Shown piece by piece: positions 1 through 7,860 of a stretch of 64,000 bases of DNA. The stretch spans positions 124,001-188,000 of the forward strand of contig NZ_FOJP01000012.1 in NCBI RefSeq assembly GCF_900111835.1. Reading direction: 5' to 3'. The notes below the pieces were generated by a model. The model did no database searches and had not been told where the DNA came from. It saw nothing but the letters and a program-made list of their open reading frames with translations. The stretch's first letter is position 1; each line of letters begins with the position of its first letter. A program made the translations under genes and the position numbers. The DNA is from Metapseudomonas otitidis. GTDB lineage: Bacteria; Pseudomonadota; Gammaproteobacteria; Pseudomonadales; Pseudomonadaceae.

Positions 1-343
1 TGGCATCCAGGGCGCCGGGGATCAGCGCCGAGTGCTCGCCGACCTTGGCGATCTGCAGCGGCATGAAGCGCTCGTAGATCGCGGTGACGTCCGCGTCCGT
101 GGGCAGCCGGCCGAAGCGGCGCTCGAAGCGCGCGGCGATGGCCGGCACGTCGCACAGGGTGCGGATGTGGTCCCACTTGCCCATGCCCATGGGGCCGCGC
201 GCTTCCTCAAGGCTGATCTCGACGTCGAAGCTGGCGAAGGCCTCAACGAAGATCCGCGTGGGGGCGAAGGAGCCGAAGTCGACCACGGTGCCGGCCCAGT
301 CGAGGATGGCGGCCTGCAGGTGCGTGGGGGTCTGGTAATGCAT
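1..343 (-). CDS. phnX: Phosphonoacetaldehyde hydrolase (phosphonatase), N-terminal part
   Basis: Only the first 114 residues lie in the window; the gene runs off the left edge. The enzyme splits phosphonoacetaldehyde, made from 2-aminoethylphosphonate, into acetaldehyde and phosphate in the cytoplasm. The haloacid-dehalogenase nucleophile is visible in [12 protein letters not shown] (Asp15). The lysine of the family that forms a Schiff base with the substrate fits GMGKWDH (Lys56). The ATG at 343 follows a GGAG ribosome site. It lies 15 nt after the permease stop, so it is the third gene of a transporter-enzyme operon. Family assignment is strong; the C-terminal half cannot be checked. Confidence 0.88.
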   Translation of the reverse strand, partial: MHYQTPTHLQAAILDWAGTVVDFGSFAPTRIFVEAFASFDVEISLEEARGPMGMGKWDHIRTLCDVPAIAARFERRFGRLPTDADVTAIYERFMPLQIAKVGEHSALIPGALDA

Positions 344-358
344 GGGGATCTCCGTGGA

Positions 359-2071
359 TCAGTGGCCGGGCGCGGTCTGGCGCCAGGCCTGGGAGCGGCG
401 CAGCAGGCCGCGCGAGGCCCCGGCCAGCAGCAGCGAGACGGCGGCCGAGGTGAGCAGGATCAGGGTGGACATGGCGGCCGCGCCGCCGACGTTGCCGGCG
501 TCGTCCATGTTCAGCACGGCGACGGCGGCGAGCACGCTGTCCGGGCTGTAGAGGAAGATCGCGGCGGACACGGTGGTCATGGCCGAGACGAACAGGTAGC
601 GGACGATGTCCAGCAGCGCCGGCAGGCAGATGGGCACCGTTACCTTCAGGTAGTGGCGGTACAGCGGCATCTTCAGCGACAGCGCGGCGGCCTCGAACTC
701 GCCGTCGAGCTGGCGCAGCGCGGTGCTGGCGGTCATCTGCGCGGTGGTGAGGAAGTGCGCGATGGAGCACACCACCAGCAGCGTCATGCTGCCGTAGAGG
801 CCGTGCAGCGGGTTGGCCGGCAGGTTGAAGAAGAAGACGTAGCCCAGGCCCAGCACCAGCCCGGGCACCGCCATGGGCACGAAGCTGAGCAGGCGCAGCA
901 CCTGGTTCAGGGCGCGCTGGCCGTGGGTCTTCTCCATCAGCCAGGCGCCGGTGAAGATCAGCGCGCCGCCGAACAGCGCGGTGCAGGTCGCCAGGGTCAG
1001 GCTGTTGCGGTACGCCAGCCAGCCGCCGCCGGCGGTTTCCTCGAAGGCGTAGTGACGCAGGGACAGCGACAGGTTGTAGGGCCAGAACTTCACCAGCGAG
1101 GAGTACACCGCCATGCCCAGCACCCCCAGCAGCACGGCGCAGACCAGCAGCACCAGGGCGAGGAAGCCGGCATCCCGCAGGCGCGAGGGCTTGGGCTGGT
1201 GGACCTGGGCGCGGCCGCTCATGGCATCGTTCTGGCGCCGGCGCAGCCAGGCATCGACGCCGAAGCTGAGCAGCGCCGGCAGCAGCAGCACCATGCCGAT
1301 CAGCGCACCACGACCGAACTGCTGCTGCCCCACCACCGCCTTGTAGGCCTCCAGGGCCAGCACCTGGTAGTCGCCGCCCACCACCACCGGCACGCCGAAG
1401 TCGGTGATGGTCAGGGTGAACACCAGGCAGAAGGCGGCGAACACGGCCTGGCGCGTGGCCGGCCAGGTGATGCTACGGAAGGCCTTCCAGGGCCCGGCGC
1501 CCATGCTGGAGGCGGCGTCGAACAGGCGGCCGTCGGCCAGGGACAGCGCCGAGATGAGGATCATCAGCGCATGGGGGAAGGTGTAGATGGCCTCGCCCAG
1601 GACGATGCCCCAGAAGCCGTAGATGTTGTCCGGCAGCCAGCCACGCAACAGGCCCTGGTTGCCGAACAGGTAGATCAGCGCGATGCCCGGCAGCATCGAT
1701 GGCGCCAGCAGCGGCAACAGGGAGATGCCGCGCCACAGCCCCTTGGCCGGGATCAGCGTGCGGGTCAGGGCGTAGGCGAACAGGTAGGCCACCGGCACCA
1801 CCAGGGCGGCGACGCTGAGGGAGACCTTGAGGCTGTTGCCCAGCAGCCAGTGGAAGTTGGCGCTGGCCAGCAGCTCGCGGGCGGCCACCAGGCCACCGCC
1901 CTGCCCGGCTTCACCGCTGAAGCCGCGCCAGAAGATGGCCGCCAGGGGCAACACCACGGCGACGGCGAGGAAGGCCAGGAACAGGCACTTGCCGCCCTGG
2001 ATGAACAGGCGGTCCCCCAAGTCGCCCGGGCGACGTCGGGCGCTCTGCGGCAGGGCCAGGGTGCGCTCCAT
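359..2071 (-). CDS. phnU: ABC transporter permease, two fused membrane domains (2-aminoethylphosphonate type)
   Basis: The protein has 570 residues with many hydrophobic segments and two copies of the binding-protein-dependent permease domain, the fused layout seen in iron (FbpB) and putative 2-aminoethylphosphonate (PhnU2) permeases. An EAA-type loop with a conserved glycine can be read in each half, for example AASSMGAGPWKAFRSITWP in the first. The chosen ATG at 2071 overlaps the ATPase stop in a TGATG junction. The open frame continues upstream to 2347, but that part overlaps the ATPase gene and is not credible. The phosphonate substrate is inferred from the adjacent phnX; iron or another solute is the alternative. 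Confidence 0.82.
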   Translation of the reverse strand: MERTLALPQSARRRPGDLGDRLFIQGGKCLFLAFLAVAVVLPLAAIFWRGFSGEAGQGGGLVAARELLASANFHWLLGNSLKVSLSVAALVVPVAYLFAYALTRTLIPAKGLWRGISLLPLLAPSMLPGIALIYLFGNQGLLRGWLPDNIYGFWGIVLGEAIYTFPHALMILISALSLADGRLFDAASSMGAGPWKAFRSITWPATRQAVFAAFCLVFTLTITDFGVPVVVGGDYQVLALEAYKAVVGQQQFGRGALIGMVLLLPALLSFGVDAWLRRRQNDAMSGRAQVHQPKPSRLRDAGFLALVLLVCAVLLGVLGMAVYSSLVKFWPYNLSLSLRHYAFEETAGGGWLAYRNSLTLATCTALFGGALIFTGAWLMEKTHGQRALNQVLRLLSFVPMAVPGLVLGLGYVFFFNLPANPLHGLYGSMTLLVVCSIAHFLTTAQMTASTALRQLDGEFEAAALSLKMPLYRHYLKVTVPICLPALLDIVRYLFVSAMTTVSAAIFLYSPDSVLAAVAVLNMDDAGNVGGAAAMSTLILLTSAAVSLLLAGASRGLLRRSQAWRQTAPGH

Positions 2072-3120
2072 CAGGCGAACACCTGCAGGCTGCGGGACGG
2101 CAGCGCCACCCAGATGTCCGGCCCGCCGAGGCGCGGCATCTGCGCCGGGTCCAGCTCGGCCAGCAGCGGGTGCCCGGGCAAGGCGTCCAGCTCGAAGCTG
2201 ACCCGGCAGCGGTTGCCGAGGAAGGTGATCTCGCGCACCTGGGCGCGGAAGCGGTTGTCGTCGTCCTGGCCGGGCTCCACGGCGATGGCCTCGGGGCGGC
2301 AGAACAGCTGGCCACTGGCGCCCTCGCCCGCCTGCTCGGGCAGGCACAGGCGCAGGTCGCCGACCCGCGCGTGGCGCCCGTCGCGGCCCTCGAACGGCAG
2401 CCAGTTACCCTGGCCGACGAAGCTGGCGACGAAAGGCGTGGCCGGGCGCCGGTAGATGGCCTCGGGGGTGTCGTACTGCTCGACCCGGCCGTGGTTCATC
2501 ACCGCGATGCGGTCGGCCATGAGCATGGCCTCGTCCTGGTTGTGGGTGACCATCAGGGTGGTGATGCCCAGGCGCTTCTGCAGCTGGCGCAGCTCGGTGC
2601 ACAGGTGCTCGCGGACGCGGGCGTCCAGCGCCGACATGGGCTCGTCCAGCAACAGCAGCGACGGCGACGGCGCCAGGGCACGGGCCAGGGCCACGCGCTG
2701 CTGCTGGCCGCCGGACAGCTGGCCGGGGTACTTCTTCTCGCTGCCGGTCAGGCCCACCAGTTCGAGCATCTGCGCCACGCGCTGGCGGGCTTCTTCACGG
2801 CTGGCACCGGTGAGGCCGTAGGCGATGTTCTGCTCGACGCTGAGGTTGGGGAACAGCGCATAGGACTGGAACAGGATGCCGTAGTCACGGGCCTGGGGCG
2901 GCAGGTGGGAGATGTCCCGCCCGCCCATGTGCAGCACGCCGGCATCCTGCCGCTCCAGCCCGGCGATGCAGCGCAGCAGCGTGGTCTTGCCACAGCCGGA
3001 GGGGCCCAGCAGGCACACCAGCTCGCCTTCGGCGATGTCCAGGGACACCCCGTCCAGGGCGGTGAAGCTGCCGAAGCGCTTGCGCACTTCGCAAGCCTGC
3101 AAATAGGGGGTGGCGGACAT
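2071..3120 (-). CDS. phnT: ABC transporter ATP-binding protein (2-aminoethylphosphonate type)
   Basis: This 349-residue ATPase energises the permease encoded immediately downstream. Walker A is GPSGCGKTT (about residue 39), the signature is LSGGQQQRVALARAL, Walker B is LLLLDEPMSALD, and the switch histidine follows in MVTHNQDEA. A C-terminal TOBE-like regulatory region starts near residue 240. It is the first gene of the minus-strand operon, with GAGG 7 nt before the ATG. No periplasmic binding protein gene is found upstream, although such systems need one; it may lie beyond phnX, outside the window. Substrate specificity is inferred from context. Confidence 0.85.
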   Translation of the reverse strand: MSATPYLQACEVRKRFGSFTALDGVSLDIAEGELVCLLGPSGCGKTTLLRCIAGLERQDAGVLHMGGRDISHLPPQARDYGILFQSYALFPNLSVEQNIAYGLTGASREEARQRVAQMLELVGLTGSEKKYPGQLSGGQQQRVALARALAPSPSLLLLDEPMSALDARVREHLCTELRQLQKRLGITTLMVTHNQDEAMLMADRIAVMNHGRVEQYDTPEAIYRRPATPFVASFVGQGNWLPFEGRDGRHARVGDLRLCLPEQAGEGASGQLFCRPEAIAVEPGQDDDNRFRAQVREITFLGNRCRVSFELDALPGHPLLAELDPAQMPRLGGPDIWVALPSRSLQVFA

Positions 3121-3348
3121 GACAGGACCTCGCAGAACACTGGCGCACCGCAGGAAGCGCGGTACGGCTCGACGAGGCTGATGCTAGGGAGCAAATGCGA
3201 AATCCATGTGGCGATAACCCCAAGCCCACCGATAGTGGCATTGGCGGATTTGGTATAGGCCAGCGCTCGGGTAGTGTGCGCAGCGGCCGGCGCAGCCGCG
3301 CCGGGACAGGCTTCAGGGCCTATCGATCCATGGAGAAGGAGACTCAGC

Positions 3349-3732
3349 ATGCCGAACGAACACCGCCCCCGCCCCCATCGCACCGTTGCCCTGGCGCTGG
3401 CCGTCATGGCTCTCGGACTGGGTGGCTGCAGCACCCACCCGCCCAGATCCTGGCCGAGGCCCTGACAGACCAGTTGGCAATCGCCTCCGGCGACGGTGCC
3501 AACGCCACTCAGCTGGCGGCGCTGCTGAGCCAGGTGGCGCGCTCGTCCACCCCGCGCGCTCCTATCATCGGGGGTGCGCCGGCACTGGACGCCGCGGTCT
3601 TGCAGGGGCGCTGAAGGGCCAGCGACTCGAAGGCCTGCAGGTGATCTTTGCGGGGCTGCCGGAACAGGAGGCGGACATCACCACGCTCGTCCGCCTGCCG
3701 GCGCGCGTTTTGATTTCGTTTCGAGGCAGTAA
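3349..3732 (+). pseudogene. Small lipoprotein gene broken by three single-base frameshifts
   Basis: The ATG at 3349 follows GAGAAGGAGAC and opens a lipoprotein signal peptide (VMALGLGGCSTHPP, lipobox GGC). The frame then ends at 3465 in low-complexity residues. A coherent protein continues in the next frame (QILAEALTDQLAIASGDG and onward to ALDAAVLQG, near 3607). It then moves to the third frame (ALKGQRLEGLQVIFAGLPEQ) and returns to the first frame for the end GARFDFVSRQ with a TAA at 3730-3732. Each junction is repaired by adding one base, two of them inside or next to C or G runs (about 3449 and 3610). The pieces join into one about 128-residue lipoprotein of unknown function. Decay or local sequencing error are both possible. 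Confidence 0.6.
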
Positions 3733-3742
3733 GAGGCAAGAC

Positions 3743-3768
3743 GGGGCTGGCATGCGATTGCCAGCCCC
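3743..3768 (+). terminator. Stem-loop after the broken lipoprotein gene
   Basis: A perfect 10-bp stem GGGGCTGGCA / TGCCAGCCCC with a 6-nt loop lies 10 nt after the reconstructed stop of the lipoprotein. It lacks a clear T tract on the plus strand, so termination is only suggested by its position between convergent genes. Confidence 0.45.
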
Positions 3769-3770
3769 TG

Positions 3771-3805
3771 GTTGAAAAGCCCGGCCCCTGCAACAGGGAC
3801 CGGGC
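3771..3805 (-). terminator. Rho-independent terminator of the metalloprotease gene
   Basis: On the minus strand GCCCGGTCCCTG pairs with CAGGGGCCGGGC (12 bp, one wobble or mismatch, 3-nt loop) and is followed by TTTT. It lies 8 nt past the protease stop codon. Confidence 0.7.
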
Positions 3806-3813
3806 GTGCGGGC

Positions 3814-5670
3814 TTAAAGCCGGTTGAGGCTGACGTTGTCCAGGTACAGCGACTGGTCGGCACGGGTGCTGAGCACCAACAGCTCCATGCGCCGGTAGGT
3901 TCCGGCCGGCACCTGGAAGCTCTGCTGCAGCTTGCCCCAGGCGCCGCCCTTGGTATTGACCACACCCAGGGACAGTAACCGGCCGTTGCCGGCGGTGTCT
4001 TCCAGGTAGAGGTAGGCATAGGCCAGCGCAGCCACGCTGGCGGTGCGGCTCACCATCACGTCGGCGGCGAAGCGGTAGGACAGCCCCGGCTGCACCTTGC
4101 CGGCCAGGAGCAGGCTGGCGCCTGTGCCGTCGGCACGGCGGGCATGGACTTCCAGGGACTTGCCGGTGGCTGCCAGGGCGGTCAGCCGGGTGCTGCCGTA
4201 AAAGCCCGTCCACTCGCCGATGGCGCTGTCGAAGTTCCAGCCGAAAGCGGCCGGGGTCGTCGGGGTTACCGGCTTGGCAGGCGTCACCTCGCGGAGTTCG
4301 ACCTCATCCAGCAGCACGCCGAGGCGGTTGACGCTGACCAGGCCCAGGTAGGTGTTGCGGATGACGCTGGCCGGCGGCTGGTAGACGAAGGTGACGTCGA
4401 TGGGGGTGAACTCGCTGCTGGTCACCGACTTGATCACGCCGTTGGCCGTGCTGTAGCTGATGCCGGCGTTTTCTTCGTGAAGCATGCCCAGGTAGACGTT
4501 GCCGCGCACATTGGTGCCCTTGAGCATCACCTTGGCCTTGAGCCGGTAGCTGGCGCCGACCTTCAGTGCGCCCACCGAGGTGGCCAGCACGTCGTCGCGG
4601 CCGGCCGGCAGTTCGAACTGCAGGGCGTCGTCACGGCAGGTCTTGCCAACGTTGAGCGTGCTGAGCTTGGCCAGGTTGAGCAGTGCCCTCCAGCCGTCCA
4701 GGGTGCGGAACTCGCCGTTGGCCACCAGGCTGCTCAGCACCGGCTTGCTGCACCAGGCCGGGGTTACCGGGGGCGCCGGGGTTGTCGGCGTGACGGGTTT
4801 GGTCGGCGTGGCAGGTGTGGCCGGGGTCGTGGGCGTCGAGGTCGGGTTGACCGTCTCCGGCACCTTGGTCGGCCGCAAAGTGGCGATCTGAGCCGCCATG
4901 TCGTTCAGTGCCCGGGCCGCGTCGGCGAAGCCGGCTCGCCCGCAGGCCTGGTTGGCGCAGGTGCTGTCCACCACTGCGGGCGTGGAGAACAGCGGCGCCT
5001 GCGCGGTGGCGTTGAACACCTGGGGGTAGGCCATGATGGTGGAGTAGCGCCCCTGCACGCCGTAGCCCCGGCCCCATTCGTAGGTGCCCTGGTGGATGCC
5101 CCGGGCCAAGTAGGCGTAGTAGCCCTCGGTCTGGTCCTGCTCGTAGGAGTGGCGCAACCCCAGGTTGTGGCCGATCTCGTGGGCCATGGTACTCAGGCTG
5201 CAGTCCACTCCGGTGATGCCGTAGGCGCTGGCCCAGGAGCCGTTCTGGAAGGTGCCGCTGTTCTTCGGCCCGGAGAGCACGTAGCCGATGCCGCACACGC
5301 CGTAGCCCTGCCCCACCTGGGTGCGGCTGATCAGCTGCACCACGTCGGCGCCGTAGGTTTCGCGCAGCTGCTGCACGCGCGGGTCGGCGGCGAAGGCGGC
5401 CAGGTCCTTGGAGGAGATGGTCGGGTAGCTGGCCCAGGTGAGCGGCTGGGCGTTGACCAGGCGCAGGCGCAGGTTGACGTTGCTCTTCTTGAACGCGTTG
5501 TTGGCGTATTCGATGTAGCTGGCGATGCGGGCGTTCATGTCCCGCCCGTTGGGCAGGGCCTGAGCGTCCTTGGTGTAGAGCACCAGCAGATCGACGGTGC
5601 GCGGTTCGGTGGCGGCCTGGGCGAACGGGGCCAGCAGGATCACGGCCAGGCAGGCAAGCAGTTTCTTCAT
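3814..5670 (-). CDS. Secreted reprolysin-like zinc metalloprotease with two C-terminal carbohydrate-binding-like domains (copy A)
   Basis: This 618-residue protein has a cleavable signal peptide (about residues 1-19, ending AQA). Its metzincin-type catalytic domain carries HEIGHNLGLRH at residue 164 and a Met-turn STIMAYP near 212. The extended zinc motif HExxHxxGxxH and Met-turn place it in the M12B/reprolysin-like group. A Thr/Pro-rich linker (about 270-305) leads to two beta-rich modules of carbohydrate-binding (CBM4/9-like) appearance, each starting with a G-E-F or D-S-A type entry and separated by a second T/P linker near 465. The ATG at 5670 is preferred over 5676 because AGGAA sits 8 nt upstream of it. 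It follows a propeptide-like gene by 20 nt. The paralogue is at 7861-9702. Type II secretion is an inference. Confidence 0.85.
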   Translation of the reverse strand: MKKLLACLAVILLAPFAQAATEPRTVDLLVLYTKDAQALPNGRDMNARIASYIEYANNAFKKSNVNLRLRLVNAQPLTWASYPTISSKDLAAFAADPRVQQLRETYGADVVQLISRTQVGQGYGVCGIGYVLSGPKNSGTFQNGSWASAYGITGVDCSLSTMAHEIGHNLGLRHSYEQDQTEGYYAYLARGIHQGTYEWGRGYGVQGRYSTIMAYPQVFNATAQAPLFSTPAVVDSTCANQACGRAGFADAARALNDMAAQIATLRPTKVPETVNPTSTPTTPATPATPTKPVTPTTPAPPVTPAWCSKPVLSSLVANGEFRTLDGWRALLNLAKLSTLNVGKTCRDDALQFELPAGRDDVLATSVGALKVGASYRLKAKVMLKGTNVRGNVYLGMLHEENAGISYSTANGVIKSVTSSEFTPIDVTFVYQPPASVIRNTYLGLVSVNRLGVLLDEVELREVTPAKPVTPTTPAAFGWNFDSAIGEWTGFYGSTRLTALAATGKSLEVHARRADGTGASLLLAGKVQPGLSYRFAADVMVSRTASVAALAYAYLYLEDTAGNGRLLSLGVVNTKGGAWGKLQQSFQVPAGTYRRMELLVLSTRADQSLYLDNVSLNRL

Positions 5671-5690
5671 GGTCATCGTTCCTGTAGCGC

Positions 5691-6368
5691 TCAGCCGCGG
5701 GTCGGCGGCGGGAGGGGCTGCAATGGCGTGGAGTCGGGTGAGATGAGCACGTCCGGGGTGGCGCGCATCAGCAACTGGTTCTGGTCGGTCACCAGGGTGC
5801 TGCCGGTGGCGTTGTCCACCACCATGGAGAGGGTCTGTTCGCGGGTGGCGAGGGTGATGTGGGTTTCCAGTTGGCCCTGTACCACGGTGAGGGTGTCTTC
5901 CGGCTGGCCACCTTCCACCGGGCCGCTCCAGACGGCAGCGCCGCCGGTGTTGTGGGTTTCGTCCAGCGTGGCGCGCAGCGGCTCCCGACGGCCGGGCACG
6001 CCCAGCTGCAGGGTCTTGCCGACGGACAGCTCGCCCAGGGAGGTGGTCGCCACCTGGGTGCGGTAAAGGGTCATTTCCTGCTGTTGCTCGGGCACCAGGG
6101 AGTGGCTGTCCCAGAGTTCGATCAGGGTGTCGGCGGGGGCGTCCGCCACGGGCACCGTGGCGACGTGGGGTGCCGGCACCACGTTCACCGCAACCGGCAT
6201 CGGGCTGGCCGCCACGACCGGGGCGACGGGCAACGGAGTCGTCGGTGGTGCTGGCAATGGGGTGAGCTGGGTAACGGCCGGAGCCGATGGGGCATCACGG
6301 AGGAGGACGGCAAGGGTGACACCTGATGTGACCAGGGCAACCGCCAGGTAAAGGAGCGTACGGGGCAT
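5691..6368 (-). CDS. Membrane-anchored propeptide-like partner of metalloprotease A
   Basis: The 225-residue product has a single N-terminal hydrophobic segment (TLLYLAVALVTSGVTLAVLL), a Pro/Ala/Val-rich stretch to about residue 75, then a globular domain. That domain reads like the prodomain fused to the front of many bacterial reprolysin-like proteases, with VWSGPVEGG, a TLTVVQGQLETHITL strand pair and a final LLMRATPD. Here it is a separate gene 20 nt upstream of the protease, which itself lacks a prodomain. A role as detached propeptide, chaperone or inhibitor is inferred. ATG 6368 was chosen over the longer frame (6428) because residues from MPRTLLY align with the paralogue at 7169-7840. 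Confidence 0.7.
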   Translation of the reverse strand: MPRTLLYLAVALVTSGVTLAVLLRDAPSAPAVTQLTPLPAPPTTPLPVAPVVAASPMPVAVNVVPAPHVATVPVADAPADTLIELWDSHSLVPEQQQEMTLYRTQVATTSLGELSVGKTLQLGVPGRREPLRATLDETHNTGGAAVWSGPVEGGQPEDTLTVVQGQLETHITLATREQTLSMVVDNATGSTLVTDQNQLLMRATPDVLISPDSTPLQPLPPPTRG

Positions 6369-6635
6369 GACCACCTTCCCATGTTTCACCCGGCACAGCC
6401 GGGTGGCAGCGAAACCACGGAAGAGCATCCCTGACGAACCGTGGAACAGGTTCGACCGTTGCGAGGGGTAACGGCCAGTTGTTCGATTTATTGACGCCGG
6501 AAAATTGATATCACAGTGCCTGCATGTGACTTAAATACGCTTTCGCTATTAGCAAAGCGCTGGATCACACCATTGCGCTGCTACCCGTCTGCTGCCGATC
6601 CCTGGCTTCCTGAAGGACGTTATACGGCTCGCAGA

Positions 6636-6655
6636 AAGTTGAACGCGTTCAACTT
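6636..6655. promoter_or_regulatory. Perfect 20-bp palindrome, candidate operator
   Basis: The sequence AAGTTGAACGCGTTCAACTT equals its own reverse complement. The central CG and symmetric TTGAAC half-sites resemble LacI-family operators, but no such regulator is encoded in the window. It lies about 270 bp from the start of cassette A and about 510 bp from cassette B. Confidence 0.55.
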
Positions 6656-7050
6656 CCGCAAGTGAACCAACCACCACCTTAAACAGTTCCCCAATGGCCA
6701 TCGGGATAATTGGGATTTCTCGCACATTGCTGGTTTGACAGCCTCGCCGCCAATCGTGGGTAATTACGAAATCCGGCGGCATTCAACAGCGAACAACTGA
6801 TAACACGTCGCCATCATCGACGTAATCGTTAGACAAAATCCTTTGATTACAAACGGTTGTGAAGCACTCCAGTGCGTGCCGCTTCACTTCTGCGCTATTC
6901 CCTTAGTTGGCTTCATGCAACTTAAGACACTGGCAATCTGATAGTAGAAACAAACTGTTCAATTCAAACCGACACCGCACGTTTGAATAAGTAGTACCCA
7001 CTTCATTCGGAATTAATTCACCGGCTCAACCGAACAGCCCCTTGCGTCGT

Positions 7051-7064
7051 CATTGAATTCAATG
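7051..7064. promoter_or_regulatory. 14-bp palindrome upstream of cassette B
   Basis: CATTGAATTCAATG is perfectly self-complementary and ends 104 bp before the ATG of the cassette B propeptide-like gene. A protein-binding role is inferred from symmetry and position only. Confidence 0.4.
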
Positions 7065-7168
7065 GCTGGCCTTTGCCTGCCCGTTGATCGAACCCGCCTG
7101 CGCATCACGGACGTGCTCCGGCGGATCACGAGAGACCCGGCCCAGACCGGGTGAAAAAGGAGAACCCC

Positions 7169-7840
7169 ATGCGGAAAACCTGGCTCTACTCGGCCGTCGC
7201 CCTGGTGACGGCCGGCACGACCCTCGCCGTCCTGCTCAAGGACGCGCCAGCACAAGGCGATCAGGCCCCGGTGGCCTCGGCACCGTCCGACACCCGCCCG
7301 ACCCCGTCGCCATCCCTGGCAGACGCCGGCAGCCTGCCGCAGGCCGCTGCCCCGGTCGCCGCCAAGGCCTCGCCAGCTGCTGCGCAGGATGCGCCCCCGG
7401 CCACTACCCTGGCCCTGTGGGCGCCTGACACCCTGCAGGCCGAGGATCAGGACGGGATGACCGTCTACCACACCCGGACTTCCCCCGACCTGCTGGGCGC
7501 ACTCGCCGTGGGCCGCACCCTGCAACTGGGCGTACCGGGCCGCCAGGAACCCCTGCGTGCCAAGTTGGACGAGACCCACAACACCGGCAGCACCGCCGTG
7601 TGGAGCGGCCCGGTGGAAGGTGGCAGCGATGCCGACACCCTGACCGTGGTGAAGGGCCAGCTGGAAACCCACATCACCCTCGCTACCACCGAGAAGACCC
7701 TGTCCTTCGTGGTGGACAACGCCACCGGCGCCACCCAGGTGACCGACCAGAACGAACTGCTGATGCGCGCCACGCCAGACCCGATCGTCACCCCCGACGC
7801 CAAGCAACTGCCTCCCCTGCCGCCGCCCGCCCAGGGCTGA
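7169..7840 (+). CDS. Membrane-anchored propeptide-like partner of metalloprotease B
   Basis: This 223-residue protein is the paralogue of the one encoded at 5691-6368, with the same order: N-terminal anchor (LYSAVALVTAGTTLAVLL), Ala/Pro-rich linker, then a globular domain with LQLGVPGR, LDETHNTG, VWSGPVEGG, VKGQLETHITLAT and LLMRATPD. AAGGAG lies 7 nt upstream of ATG 7169; an in-frame start at 7151 has no such site. It precedes its protease gene by 20 nt, exactly as in copy A, so the pair was duplicated as a unit. The function as a stand-alone prodomain or inhibitor is inferred from similarity to fused prodomains. Confidence 0.72.
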   Translation: MRKTWLYSAVALVTAGTTLAVLLKDAPAQGDQAPVASAPSDTRPTPSPSLADAGSLPQAAAPVAAKASPAAAQDAPPATTLALWAPDTLQAEDQDGMTVYHTRTSPDLLGALAVGRTLQLGVPGRQEPLRAKLDETHNTGSTAVWSGPVEGGSDADTLTVVKGQLETHITLATTEKTLSFVVDNATGATQVTDQNELLMRATPDPIVTPDAKQLPPLPPPAQG

Positions 7841-7860
7841 TCCAACAAGGAACGTCCCCC

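Larger units (their letters stand above)
6369..7168. promoter_or_regulatory. Divergent control region between the two metalloprotease cassettes
   Basis: About 800 bp without a convincing gene, clearly richer in A and T than the flanks between about 6480 and 7080. It holds several inverted repeats: a perfect 20-bp palindrome at 6636-6655, arms ATTCAAAC/GTTTGAAT at 6962-6969 and 6981-6988, GAATTAATTC at 7010-7019 and CATTGAATTCAATG at 7051-7064. Because the two cassettes start on either side, both promoters must lie here. No single -35/-10 pair was clear enough to call. Confidence 0.6.

Noticed and set aside
32-2455. 807-codon open frame on the plus strand opposite the phosphonate permease and ATPase
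   Set aside because: It is antisense to genes with clear motifs, and its translation is Gln/Gly/His/Arg/Ala-rich, the usual shadow of GC-rich coding sequence.
4144-6066. 640-codon plus-strand open frame opposite metalloprotease A
   Set aside because: Shadow frame; the opposite strand has signal peptide, HExxH motif and linkers.
6549-6782. 77-codon minus-strand frame in the protease control region
   Set aside because: No ribosome site, and it spans the 20-bp palindrome; composition is unlike a gene.
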